From Bacteroidota bacterium (GTDB lineage: Bacteria > Bacteroidota > Ignavibacteria > Ignavibacteriales > Ignavibacteriaceae): a stretch of 6,078 nucleotides of DNA. The notes under the pieces were generated by a model. The model was not told the DNA's origin, made no database searches, and saw only the letters and a program-made list of their open reading frames with translations. Both the position numbers and the translations under genes were made by a program. The stretch spans positions 1 through 6,078 of the forward strand of contig JAUZPC010000188.1 in assembly GCA_030706105.1 (NCBI GenBank), given 5' to 3'. This document shows positions 1 to 5,540 of the stretch, piece by piece. Positions within the stretch are counted from its first letter, which is position 1. Each line of letters starts with the position of its first letter.

Positions 1-1
1 A

Positions 2-370
2 CACAAAGCAAATCATAAAAAAAGTTATGGCAAAAAAGGGGAGAAGAAGGAATACAAAGAGTACGAGAGCTATGAAAGGTATGAAAAATATGAACGGTAT
101 GAGCGTTATGAAAAACAGGCAAAAACAATTAACGAATTTGACCCTGTAACAGCAACAGAATTTGAGAAATCAAAATATTATGGAAAAATGCTCGGACTTT
201 CAGGTAAGGTTACTCCATCACATATCAGGAAAGTATATTTAAATTTGATTGCCCAATACCATCCTGATAAAGTGGCAAGCTTAGGGGTTGAATTGGTAAA
301 CTTAGCGGAAAAGAAAACAAAAGAGATAAATTCCGCTTATGAATGGCTTAAAAAGAAGCATAACTTTTAA
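2..370 (+). CDS. J-domain (DnaJ-like) protein, C-terminal part, 5' end cut by window edge
   Basis: The reading frame is open from base 2 to the TAA at 368-370, so the gene begins left of the window; the ATG at 188 is internal and not its start. The visible 122 residues fall into three parts: a Lys/Glu-rich stretch, seven consecutive Tyr-Glu/Lys-x triplets (bases 53-115), and a C-terminal J domain from about base 170. The J domain shows the family pattern 'YYGKMLGL', helix II with 'IRKVYLNLIAQY', the diagnostic HPD tripeptide at 260-268 followed by Lys, then 'EINSAYEWLKK'. J domains stimulate the ATPase of Hsp70 (DnaK). A C-terminal J domain after a low-complexity region, with 'HPDK..LG.E...LAE', resembles DjlA/TerB-type co-chaperones rather than classical DnaJ, which has its J domain at the N terminus. 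Partner and substrate are unknown. The gene converges on the carboxyltransferase gene, with 40 bases between the two stop codons. Confidence 0.85.
   Translation, partial: HKANHKKSYGKKGEKKEYKEYESYERYEKYERYERYEKQAKTINEFDPVTATEFEKSKYYGKMLGLSGKVTPSHIRKVYLNLIAQYHPDKVASLGVELVNLAEKKTKEINSAYEWLKKKHNF
53..115 (+). repeat. Seven 9-bp in-frame units encoding Tyr-Glu-x triplets
   Basis: Seven 9-base units of the form TAY-RAR-NNN encode YKE, YES, YER, YEK, YER, YER, YEK. The third codon varies between Arg, Lys, Ser and Glu, and synonymous positions differ between units, so the repeat is partly diverged at the DNA level but kept at the protein level. It lies just before the J domain and would form a highly charged, tyrosine-rich linker. 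Its function is unknown. Confidence 0.8.
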
Positions 371-402
371 AAAGAAAGCGGGAAGCTTTTAGGGCTTCCC
401 GC
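371..402 (-). terminator. Rho-independent terminator of the carboxyltransferase gene, between convergent genes
   Basis: A perfect 9-bp GC-rich stem is formed by GCGGGAAGC (378-386) and GCTTCCCGC (394-402), with a 7-base loop. Read on the minus strand the stem is followed by TTTCTTTTT, a good U-tract, and it begins 8 bases beyond the carboxyltransferase stop codon. Read on the plus strand it is followed by AAAACATA, which has no U-tract, so it is a canonical terminator only for the minus-strand gene. It may still stall or protect the 3' end of the J-domain mRNA. Confidence 0.85.
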
Positions 403-410
403 AAAACATA

Positions 411-2084
411 CTACCAACCGTTATATAAACGGTCAATTTTTTCTTCTTCAGTTAATTCCGGTTCTGGTGGAATCTTTGCCAATTCTTCTTGTCTTAATCT
501 TTCTTCTTCATCAAGCTGCATTCTATATTCAGCAGCCCTTTGTGTTTTTAGGAAGTTACCCGCAACAGCAGGGAAAAGTTCAAGTAACAACTCTTCTTTT
601 TCATTAAGAGCAAGTTTTACATCACCATATTCAGGCAGTGTCGGGTTCGGCTGTTTCTGATATTTTGATGTATCGTATGGTGTCTCTTCTCTTGTTCCGC
701 AAAGGAATTCTCTAAAATTAGGATCAACGGCAACAGGAGTTTTTCCGTAAACACCTAAAACAAGATTAACAAAGTTGCTTGATTTAGTTGTATAAAATGG
801 TTTACCCTTGGCTTTGTCCACTATGCAGCTTACAGCCTGTGCGCCAACTATCTGGCTTGTAGGTGTTACCAGCGGAGGAAGTCCGGCAGCTAACCTGACT
901 TCAGGAACAATTTTCATTACATCATTTACTAAATGATCTAACTTACCTTGTTTTAACTGTGCAAGCATGTTTGTGTACATACCGCCGGGGATTTCAGCAT
1001 TTTTAACAATTTCATTAGGTCCAGGGAAGTTGAAGTATTTATCAATGCCGTTACAAACTTCAATCAGCTCATCATATTTTTCTGCTTTTGCATACTCAAT
1101 TGCTTTATCGAATAACGAATCAACTTCAGCAGGAAGCTTATCTTTTGAAATATCAAAAGGTCTTGGGAACATTTTGGTAGTATCAAATTTTTCAAGTTCT
1201 TTTCTGATATTTAGCAGCTCTAAGTTAATAGCAGCAACTGCTTCAAGGTCAACACCTGTATCAAACCCTAACTTATCTGCAAATATCTGCATGATTTCAA
1301 AAGCCGGGGCAGCAGGGCCGCCTGCAAAGTTCATTATGCAGGTATCAATAACATCAACGCCGCTTAACATGGCAACTAGTACAGTAGGGATGCCATAACC
1401 CGGGGTGCAATGGGTATGGATATCAATCGGAATTGAAACTTCACTTTTCATTTTGCGGATCAATGGACCTGCAACCTGAGGAGGAATCAAGCCTGCCATA
1501 TCTTTTACTGAAATCATATCAGCGCCAAAACTTTCCAACTGTCTGGCAAGGTCAACAAAATACTCTTGTGTAAATATCTTGTTCTTTTTACCCTGGAAAA
1601 TGTTTTTCATTTTTTGAGAAAATGAATATTTAGGATCAACAGTATAGCAAACTGCACAATCGGCCATTCCGCCGCTTTTTTTAACATAATTGATGGTGGA
1701 TTTCATATTTGAAATATCATTCAGCGCATCAAAAATCCTCATTATTCCAATACCGGATTTAACGGCATTTTTATTGAATCCCTCAATTACACTATCAGGA
1801 TAGGGACTATAACCAAAAAGATTTCTTCCTCTAGAAAGGGCAGTAAGTTTTGAAACATTGCCGATAACAGCCTTAATTGATTCAAGGCGATACCATGGAT
1901 CTTCTCCCAAATAACGCATAATGGAATCAGGAACAGCTCCACCCCATACTTCAACAGCATAAAAATTAGCTTTTTTATAATAAGGTAGTAAACGGTCAAC
2001 CTGGCTCTGACTCATTCTTGTGGCAAACTGAGATTGTTGTCCATCGCGCATAGTCAAATCTCTAATTAACAACTTCTTTTTCAT
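411..2084 (-). CDS. Biotin-dependent carboxyltransferase subunit (transcarboxylase 5S / pyruvate carboxylase B / oxaloacetate decarboxylase alpha type) without biotinyl domain
   Basis: The 557-residue cytoplasmic protein moves a carboxyl group between carboxybiotin and a keto acid such as pyruvate/oxaloacetate. The N-terminal HMGL-like TIM barrel (about 5-275) carries 'RDLTMRDGQQS' with the metal-binding Asp14, 'MRIFDALND' (115-123), the carboxylatable Lys194 in 'SVKDMAGL', and the metal ligands His223 and His225 in 'HTHC'. The PYC/OADA conserved carboxylase domain (about 295-505) carries 'IPGGMYTNM' (365-373) and 'GLPPLVTPTSQIVGAQAV' (401-418). The usual C-terminal biotinyl domain with its Met-Lys-Met site is absent; the protein ends in a charged Glu/Lys-rich tail of about 50 residues. 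It therefore needs a separate biotin carrier, as in the Propionibacterium 5S/1.3S arrangement; neither carrier nor biotin carboxylase is in this window. The ATG has only a weak upstream AAGAG. The exact substrate (pyruvate carboxylase, oxaloacetate decarboxylase or methylmalonyl-CoA transcarboxylase) cannot be told from sequence alone. Confidence 0.93.
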   Translation of the reverse strand: MKKKLLIRDLTMRDGQQSQFATRMSQSQVDRLLPYYKKANFYAVEVWGGAVPDSIMRYLGEDPWYRLESIKAVIGNVSKLTALSRGRNLFGYSPYPDSVIEGFNKNAVKSGIGIMRIFDALNDISNMKSTINYVKKSGGMADCAVCYTVDPKYSFSQKMKNIFQGKKNKIFTQEYFVDLARQLESFGADMISVKDMAGLIPPQVAGPLIRKMKSEVSIPIDIHTHCTPGYGIPTVLVAMLSGVDVIDTCIMNFAGGPAAPAFEIMQIFADKLGFDTGVDLEAVAAINLELLNIRKELEKFDTTKMFPRPFDISKDKLPAEVDSLFDKAIEYAKAEKYDELIEVCNGIDKYFNFPGPNEIVKNAEIPGGMYTNMLAQLKQGKLDHLVNDVMKIVPEVRLAAGLPPLVTPTSQIVGAQAVSCIVDKAKGKPFYTTKSSNFVNLVLGVYGKTPVAVDPNFREFLCGTREETPYDTSKYQKQPNPTLPEYGDVKLALNEKEELLLELFPAVAGNFLKTQRAAEYRMQLDEEERLRQEELAKIPPEPELTEEEKIDRLYNGW

Positions 2085-2167
2085 AATATACTCTTATATC
2101 TTTTTATTGTTTTATTAGGAATATTTAATTGTCTTTAATATTTTCTGGTTATAAATATTCCCTTACA

Positions 2168-2175
2168 CAAAATTA
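2168..2175 (-). promoter_or_regulatory. Candidate -7 element (TAATTTTG) for the carboxyltransferase gene
   Basis: On the minus strand bases 2175 to 2168 read TAATTTTG, an exact match to the TAnnTTTG -7 element of Bacteroidota-type primary sigma factors. It would start transcription near 2162 and give a leader of about 78 bases. No TTG is found at the usual distance upstream: the nearest, at 2190-2188, is too close. In AT-rich DNA such a match can arise by chance. Confidence 0.3.
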
Positions 2176-2231
2176 AGAAAATACTGCCAATATTTCATCA
2201 TTAAAATGAAAGACTTTTACAATAAATGCCA

Positions 2232-2443
2232 TTAAAATGCATATTTAATATAACTCTGCGGAATTATCGGCAATATGAGCAAAATCAAACTTCCGGAAAT
2301 CAGGAGCATTTTAGCAGAAAGCAGTGAGCCTACCGGAACAAAATAGTTATCTTTTAATATATTTTAGATGTAATCTTCTGCGGCATTTCCTTAAAATAAC
2401 CATTATCCGTTTTTGTGTGCACCGGCGGTAATTGCAATTCCAT
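2232..2443 (-). pseudogene. Frameshifted small gene: 'YF-x-x-MP' N-terminal motif plus one membrane helix
   Basis: Two short minus-strand frames join into one plausible protein. The first (ATG at 2443, TAA at 2356-2354) encodes 29 residues including 'TDNGYFKEMPQKITSK'. The second is open from 2363 to the TAA at 2234-2232 and encodes 'LKDNYFVPVGSLL' followed by a hydrophobic helix containing 'MLLISGSLILLILPII'. Adding one base to the A-run at 2365-2362 fuses them into about 70 residues: a polar N terminus and a single C-terminal membrane span. 'GYFKEMPQKI' resembles the 'PEGYFE-x-LP-x-x-I' opening seen in many short Bacteroidota membrane or anti-sigma-like proteins; this is from memory of the family, not a search. 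No canonical -1 slippery heptamer is present, so an indel (real decay or a sequencing error in a homopolymer) is more likely than programmed frameshifting. The protein is short for such families and may also be truncated. No Shine-Dalgarno sequence precedes the ATG. Confidence 0.4.
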
Positions 2444-2500
2444 AATTGTGTCGTAAGTAATAACAAAAACTTAAAAATTTATTTTCACAATTTATTTTTG

Positions 2501-2508
2501 TATATTTG
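2501..2508 (+). promoter_or_regulatory. hyfB: Probable -7 promoter element (TATATTTG) of the hyf-like operon
   Basis: TATATTTG matches the Bacteroidota consensus TAnnTTTG exactly and lies in the typical context TTTTTG-TATATTTGCA. Transcription would start near 2515, giving a leader of about 125 bases before the hyfB ATG. A clear TTG at about -33 is not visible; the region 2475-2490 is only A/T-rich. It is the only good match on this strand in the intergenic region. Confidence 0.55.
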
Positions 2509-2554
2509 CAGGCGCGTCTCAATATAAATTTGAACAATTCTGCATTTTGAAGAC

Positions 2555-2616
2555 AAGAGATAATATTAGTAGATTATTTTATAAGTTACAATTATTGCAT
2601 TAAAGAATTATCTCTT
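2555..2616 (+). repeat. 10-bp perfect inverted repeat in the hyfB leader
   Basis: AAGAGATAAT (2555-2564) is matched by its exact reverse complement ATTATCTCTT (2607-2616), with 42 bases between the arms. In the RNA the arms could close a large hairpin just before the ribosome binding site; in the DNA they could be a split operator downstream of the predicted transcription start. Confidence 0.6.
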
Positions 2617-2626
2617 TACAATTATT
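2586..2626 (+). repeat. 11-bp direct repeat TTACAATTATT in the hyfB leader
   Basis: TTACAATTATT occurs at 2586-2596 and again at 2616-2626, exactly 30 bases apart start to start, close to three helical turns. The second copy abuts the hyfB ribosome binding site and the first lies within the loop of the 2555-2616 inverted repeat. This could be a paired protein-binding site or chance in AT-rich DNA. Confidence 0.5.
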
Positions 2627-2631
2627 AGGTG
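2627..2631 (+). promoter_or_regulatory. Ribosome binding site of hyfB
   Basis: AGGTG lies 7 bases before the ATG at 2639. It supports this start; an in-frame alternative further left is not needed because the protein already begins with a full first membrane helix. Confidence 0.6.
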
Positions 2632-2638
2632 TTTTATT

Positions 2639-4603
2639 ATGAGCAAATTATACTCAACATTAACTGCTGCCGTAATTATTATTGTTGCAGCCGTTTCTTC
2701 ATACCCCGCTATTATTGCGCTGGCGGGTGGGGAACAGCATTTTGTACTTAATGCAGGTTTTGTTTTTGGTCCCTTGCCGTTTATGATTGATGCTCTTTCA
2801 GGTTTTATGATTTTAATAATTAACTTTACTGTCATAACTTGTATCTTGTACGGCAGAAAATATCTTGAGCATTATCACGATATGGTGTCCAATATAAATC
2901 TCCATCTCTTCTTAATTATTGTCTGTCATATTGCAATGCTGCTGGTATGCACTGTACAGAGTCTTCCCGGCTTTTTAGTAGCCTGGGAAATTATGGCCAT
3001 CTCTTCTTTTCTGCTAGTAATATTTGAATATTGGAAAAAAGACAATCTAAAGGCCGGCCTTAATTATCTTATACAGTCACACATTGGCGTACTTTTTTTA
3101 ACGGTTGCTTTCATCTGGGTAATAGTCATTACCGGATCTTCTGATTTTACTGCCATAAAACTATTTTCGCAAAAGGTGCCTGTTCCGGTAAGCATAACCC
3201 TCTTCATACTTCTTTTTATCGGATTTGGGTTTAAGGCAGGTTTTGTTCCTTTCCATACATGGCTCCCATATGCTCATCCTGCCGCTCCCGCACATATTTC
3301 GGGAATGATGTCCGGTGTAATTATCAAGCTTGGTATTTTTGGTATTTTAAGAGTATTGCTGTTAATTAAGAGCGATTTTGTTATAATGGGGTCAATCATC
3401 CTTATTGTTTCCATGATTTCCGGGTTATATGGAGTTATGCTTGCAATCATTCAGCATAATTTGAAAAAACTACTTGCTTATCATAGTATAGAGAATATAG
3501 GAATTATCGGCATCGGTATAGGTATGGGAACTCTTGGGATAGGCCTGCATAATAATTATCTGGCTGTTTTGGGCTTTGCAGGCGGAATACTGCATATTCT
3601 TAACCACTCATTATTTAAATCTCTTCTGTTTTATGGAGCCGGCAGTGTTTATCTTAAAACTCACACATTAAATATTGAAAAACTTGGAGGGCTTGTTAAA
3701 TCAATGCCCAAGACTTCTGCATTTTTTCTTATTCCTGCTCTGGCTATATGCGGCTTGCCTCCGTTCAACGGGTTTGTATCAGAATTTTTAATCTATTCAG
3801 GTCTCTTTACAGGATTAAAATCCTTAAATTTTTCTTTTTCAATATTCGTACTCTTAGCAATTTGCTCATTAGTGATAATAGGCGGACTTGCAATTTTGTG
3901 CTTTACTAAGGCTTTTGGAATTGTGTTTTTAGGTTCCCCAAGGGAGAAATATCCGGAAGAACTTTCCGAAGTCCCTAACAGTATGCTGTTCCCTAAATTC
4001 CTTATAACATTTTTTTTAATTGGAATTGGGCTATATCCTAAAGTGTTCTTATTGTCTATCCAAAATGTCATCGGCTTATTTGTTCCGGATATGTTTTCCG
4101 GTGGAAACAATATATTTGCTTCCCAAATTGATATATTATCAAAAGTCGGGTTAGTCGGAGGGTTATTCCTTCTTATTATCTTAATTGTTTATTCTGTAAA
4201 AAAAATAGTGGAGAAGAGAAAATCGGTTTACGAGTCTCAGACTTGGGGGTGCGGATATGTTGCTCCTACAGGAAAACTGCAATACACAGCCAGTTCCTTT
4301 GTTAAATCATACGTTAATTTAATTGAGCCGGTTTTATCGATCAAAAAAAATGATATAGTCATAAATGAAGTTTTTCCAAAAGAACTGAAGTATGAGTCTT
4401 CTCCGTATGACAAAATTGAGTACTACCTCATTGATAAAAACATTAAACTGATAAAAAAATTACTCTTTAAATTGTACTTTCTGCAGAACGGAAAAATTCA
4501 GTTTTATATTTTATACGGTTTGTTTTTTATACTCTTTATTATTCTTTACCTGAACATAGAATTCATTATAAGTCAATTGAGTTCATTTTTAAGGATGTTT
4601 TAA
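2639..4603 (+). CDS. hyfB: Hydrogenase-4 component B-like proton-translocating membrane subunit (HyfB/HycC; NuoL/M/N superfamily)
   Basis: The 654-residue polytopic membrane protein belongs to the antiporter-like subunits that carry protons or Na+ in complex I and group 4 hydrogenases. About 14 helices fill residues 5-520 and one more lies at 620-640. Key residues are all present: Glu117 in 'VAWEIMAISSF' (the helix-5 Glu), Lys199 in 'GFGFKAGFVPFHTWLP' (helix 7), 'HPAAPAHISGMMSGVIIK' ending in Lys230 (helix 8), 'KKLLAYHSIENIG' (276-288), 'LNHSLFKSLLFYGAGSV' with Lys327, and 'FTKAFGIVFLGSPR' (422-435). The C-terminal signature 'TWGCGY' (535-540) with 'PTGKLQYTASSF' (543-554) separates HyfB/HycC from true NuoL, M or N. 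Length is close to E. coli HyfB. It is the first gene of the operon, preceded by its own promoter element and AGGTG, and its TAA overlaps the ATG of hyfC by one base. The assignment to family is firm; whether the whole complex is a hydrogenase depends on genes beyond the window. Confidence 0.92.
   Translation: MSKLYSTLTAAVIIIVAAVSSYPAIIALAGGEQHFVLNAGFVFGPLPFMIDALSGFMILIINFTVITCILYGRKYLEHYHDMVSNINLHLFLIIVCHIAMLLVCTVQSLPGFLVAWEIMAISSFLLVIFEYWKKDNLKAGLNYLIQSHIGVLFLTVAFIWVIVITGSSDFTAIKLFSQKVPVPVSITLFILLFIGFGFKAGFVPFHTWLPYAHPAAPAHISGMMSGVIIKLGIFGILRVLLLIKSDFVIMGSIILIVSMISGLYGVMLAIIQHNLKKLLAYHSIENIGIIGIGIGMGTLGIGLHNNYLAVLGFAGGILHILNHSLFKSLLFYGAGSVYLKTHTLNIEKLGGLVKSMPKTSAFFLIPALAICGLPPFNGFVSEFLIYSGLFTGLKSLNFSFSIFVLLAICSLVIIGGLAILCFTKAFGIVFLGSPREKYPEELSEVPNSMLFPKFLITFFLIGIGLYPKVFLLSIQNVIGLFVPDMFSGGNNIFASQIDILSKVGLVGGLFLLIILIVYSVKKIVEKRKSVYESQTWGCGYVAPTGKLQYTASSFVKSYVNLIEPVLSIKKNDIVINEVFPKELKYESSPYDKIEYYLIDKNIKLIKKLLFKLYFLQNGKIQFYILYGLFFILFIILYLNIEFIISQLSSFLRMF
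4591..4595 (+). promoter_or_regulatory. Ribosome binding site of hyfC, inside the 3' end of hyfB
   Basis: AAGGA lies 7 bases before the hyfC ATG (4603) and within the last codons of hyfB. With the TAATG stop/start overlap this points to translational coupling of the two membrane subunits. Confidence 0.7.
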
Positions 4604-5526
4604 TGATTAGTTTATTGTTCATATTTTTAGGCAGTATTTTTATCGCTGGTATTATTAACCGCACAACTGCAAATTTTTCAGGAAGAAAAGGGCAGGGCAT
4701 TTTTCAGCCTATTAAAGATATAATTAAGCTGCTAAAAAAAGGCTCTGTGTACAGCTCAGTCTCCAGTTTTGTTTTTAAAATTGCGCCGTCTGTTTATTTT
4801 AGTTCAGTTCTTACTGCTGTTCTTTTTATCCCTTTTGGAAGTTCCGGAGCTCTCCTTTCATTTGACGGCGATTTTGTAATGTTTGCTTATATATTGGCGC
4901 TTGGCAAGTTTTTTATGATTATAGCCTCTTTAGATACCGGCAGCAGTTTTGAAGGAATGGGAGCAAGCCGGGAGGCTTTATACTCCATGCTTGCCGAACC
5001 TGCATTTTTTATTTTGCTTGGCTCTTTGGGCCTTCTAACGGGTTTCTCATCGTTTTATAAAATATTTTATTTTATACATAACGCATATTCTGCTTCTTCT
5101 TATATCTCTTATACCATTGGCATTATGGCCGCTTTAATATTTTTTGCACTTGGATTAATTGAAAATAGCCGCATGCCCATTGATGACCCTAAAACTCATC
5201 TTGAGCTTACTATGATTCATGAGGTAATGATACTTGACAACAGCGGGTTTGATTTAGGACTTATCCTGTACACCGGATGCCTAAAATTTTCAATGTATGC
5301 AGCCTTAGCTGCTAATTTGTTCCTGAACCCCTATTTCCCATTTTATCTTAACATAGTAATTTTCATTGGCATTCAATTCCTTTATGGCTGCTTTATCGGA
5401 AGCATTGAGTCCTTTTCAGCAAGATTTAGAATGAACCAAAACCCGCAGGTTATTTTTGCATTATCTTCAGTTACACTGTTAGTTTTTATTGCTGTTATGA
5501 TTTTAACAGGCAAATTCAATTATTAA
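4603..5526 (+). CDS. hyfC: Hydrogenase-4 component C-like membrane anchor subunit (HyfC/HycD; NuoH family)
   Basis: The 307-residue membrane protein has about eight helices and is homologous to NuoH, the subunit that joins the membrane arm to the peripheral catalytic arm and passes the redox-driven signal to the ion channels. Diagnostic segments are: 'GRKGQGIFQPIKDIIKLLKK' (27-46) after the first helix; 'GASREALYSMLAEP' (120-133); the HycD/HyfC signature 'RMPIDDPKTHLELTMIHEV' (190-208), rich in the acidic residues and His of the interface loop; and 'ESFSARFRMNQNPQVI' (269-284) before the last helix. Length matches HyfC/HycD (about 310-320). The start is fixed by AAGGA at 4591 and by the one-base overlap with the hyfB stop. 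It ends 10 bases before the hyfE start, linked by a possible four-codon minicistron. Confidence 0.93.
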   Translation: MISLLFIFLGSIFIAGIINRTTANFSGRKGQGIFQPIKDIIKLLKKGSVYSSVSSFVFKIAPSVYFSSVLTAVLFIPFGSSGALLSFDGDFVMFAYILALGKFFMIIASLDTGSSFEGMGASREALYSMLAEPAFFILLGSLGLLTGFSSFYKIFYFIHNAYSASSYISYTIGIMAALIFFALGLIENSRMPIDDPKTHLELTMIHEVMILDNSGFDLGLILYTGCLKFSMYAALAANLFLNPYFPFYLNIVIFIGIQFLYGCFIGSIESFSARFRMNQNPQVIFALSSVTLLVFIAVMILTGKFNY

Positions 5527-5540
5527 TGATATTAAAATGA
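5526..5540 (+). other. Four-codon minicistron (MILK) linking hyfC and hyfE
   Basis: An ATG at 5526-5528 overlaps the hyfC TAA (5524-5526) by one base, reads ATA-TTA-AAA, and ends in a TGA (5538-5540) that overlaps the hyfE ATG (5537-5539). Ribosomes ending hyfC could restart here and be handed to hyfE, which lacks a ribosome binding site of its own. The arrangement is seen directly; the coupling role is inferred and chance is possible. Confidence 0.25.

Larger units (their letters stand above)
2085..2638. other. 554-base divergent intergenic region
   Basis: This AT-rich spacer separates the minus-strand carboxyltransferase gene from the plus-strand hyf-like operon. In order it holds: the carboxyltransferase leader and a candidate promoter element (2168-2175), a decayed or frameshifted small minus-strand gene (2232-2443), a plus-strand TAnnTTTG element (2501-2508), and a leader with inverted and direct repeats (2555-2626) ending in the hyfB ribosome binding site. 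No intact ORF longer than about 30 codons, tRNA or known riboswitch was recognised. Confidence 0.7.

Noticed and set aside
188..370. ATG at 188 as the true start of a 60-residue J-domain protein
   Set aside because: The same frame stays open to the window edge with a clear protein-like sequence, and the ATG falls inside the first J-domain helix ('YYGKMLGL').
967..1398. Plus-strand 143-codon ORF inside the carboxyltransferase gene
   Set aside because: It is the antisense shadow of conserved carboxyltransferase codons; Ser/Ala/Ile-rich with no recognisable domain.
2275..2346. Plus-strand 23-codon ORF beginning MSKIKLPE in the intergenic region
   Set aside because: It has no ribosome binding site and lies antisense to the frameshifted minus-strand gene, whose coding pattern (motif plus membrane helix) explains the same bases better.
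2354..2366. Programmed -1 frameshift site in the small minus-strand gene
   Set aside because: No X-XXY-YYZ heptamer in the zero frame and no obvious downstream structure; a homopolymer indel is simpler.
2608..2835. Minus-strand 75-codon ORF over the hyfB start
   Set aside because: It is the complement of hyfB membrane-helix codons and of its leader; no family pattern.
2260..3513. 13-base match GGAATTATCGGCA at 2260 and 3501
   Set aside because: A single short match in AT-rich DNA of this length is within chance, and the second copy is explained by a Gly-Ile-Ile-Gly membrane helix of hyfB.
3793..4110. Minus-strand 105-codon ORF inside hyfB
   Set aside because: Antisense shadow of a clearly coding hyfB region.
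2639..5526. Assignment of the membrane genes to complex I (nuoL/nuoH) or an Mrp antiporter
   Set aside because: The 'TWGCGY...QYTASSF' C terminus of the first protein and the 'DDPKTHLELTMIHE' loop of the second are HyfB/HycC and HyfC/HycD features, and the order with a HyfE-like gene fits group 4 hydrogenase.
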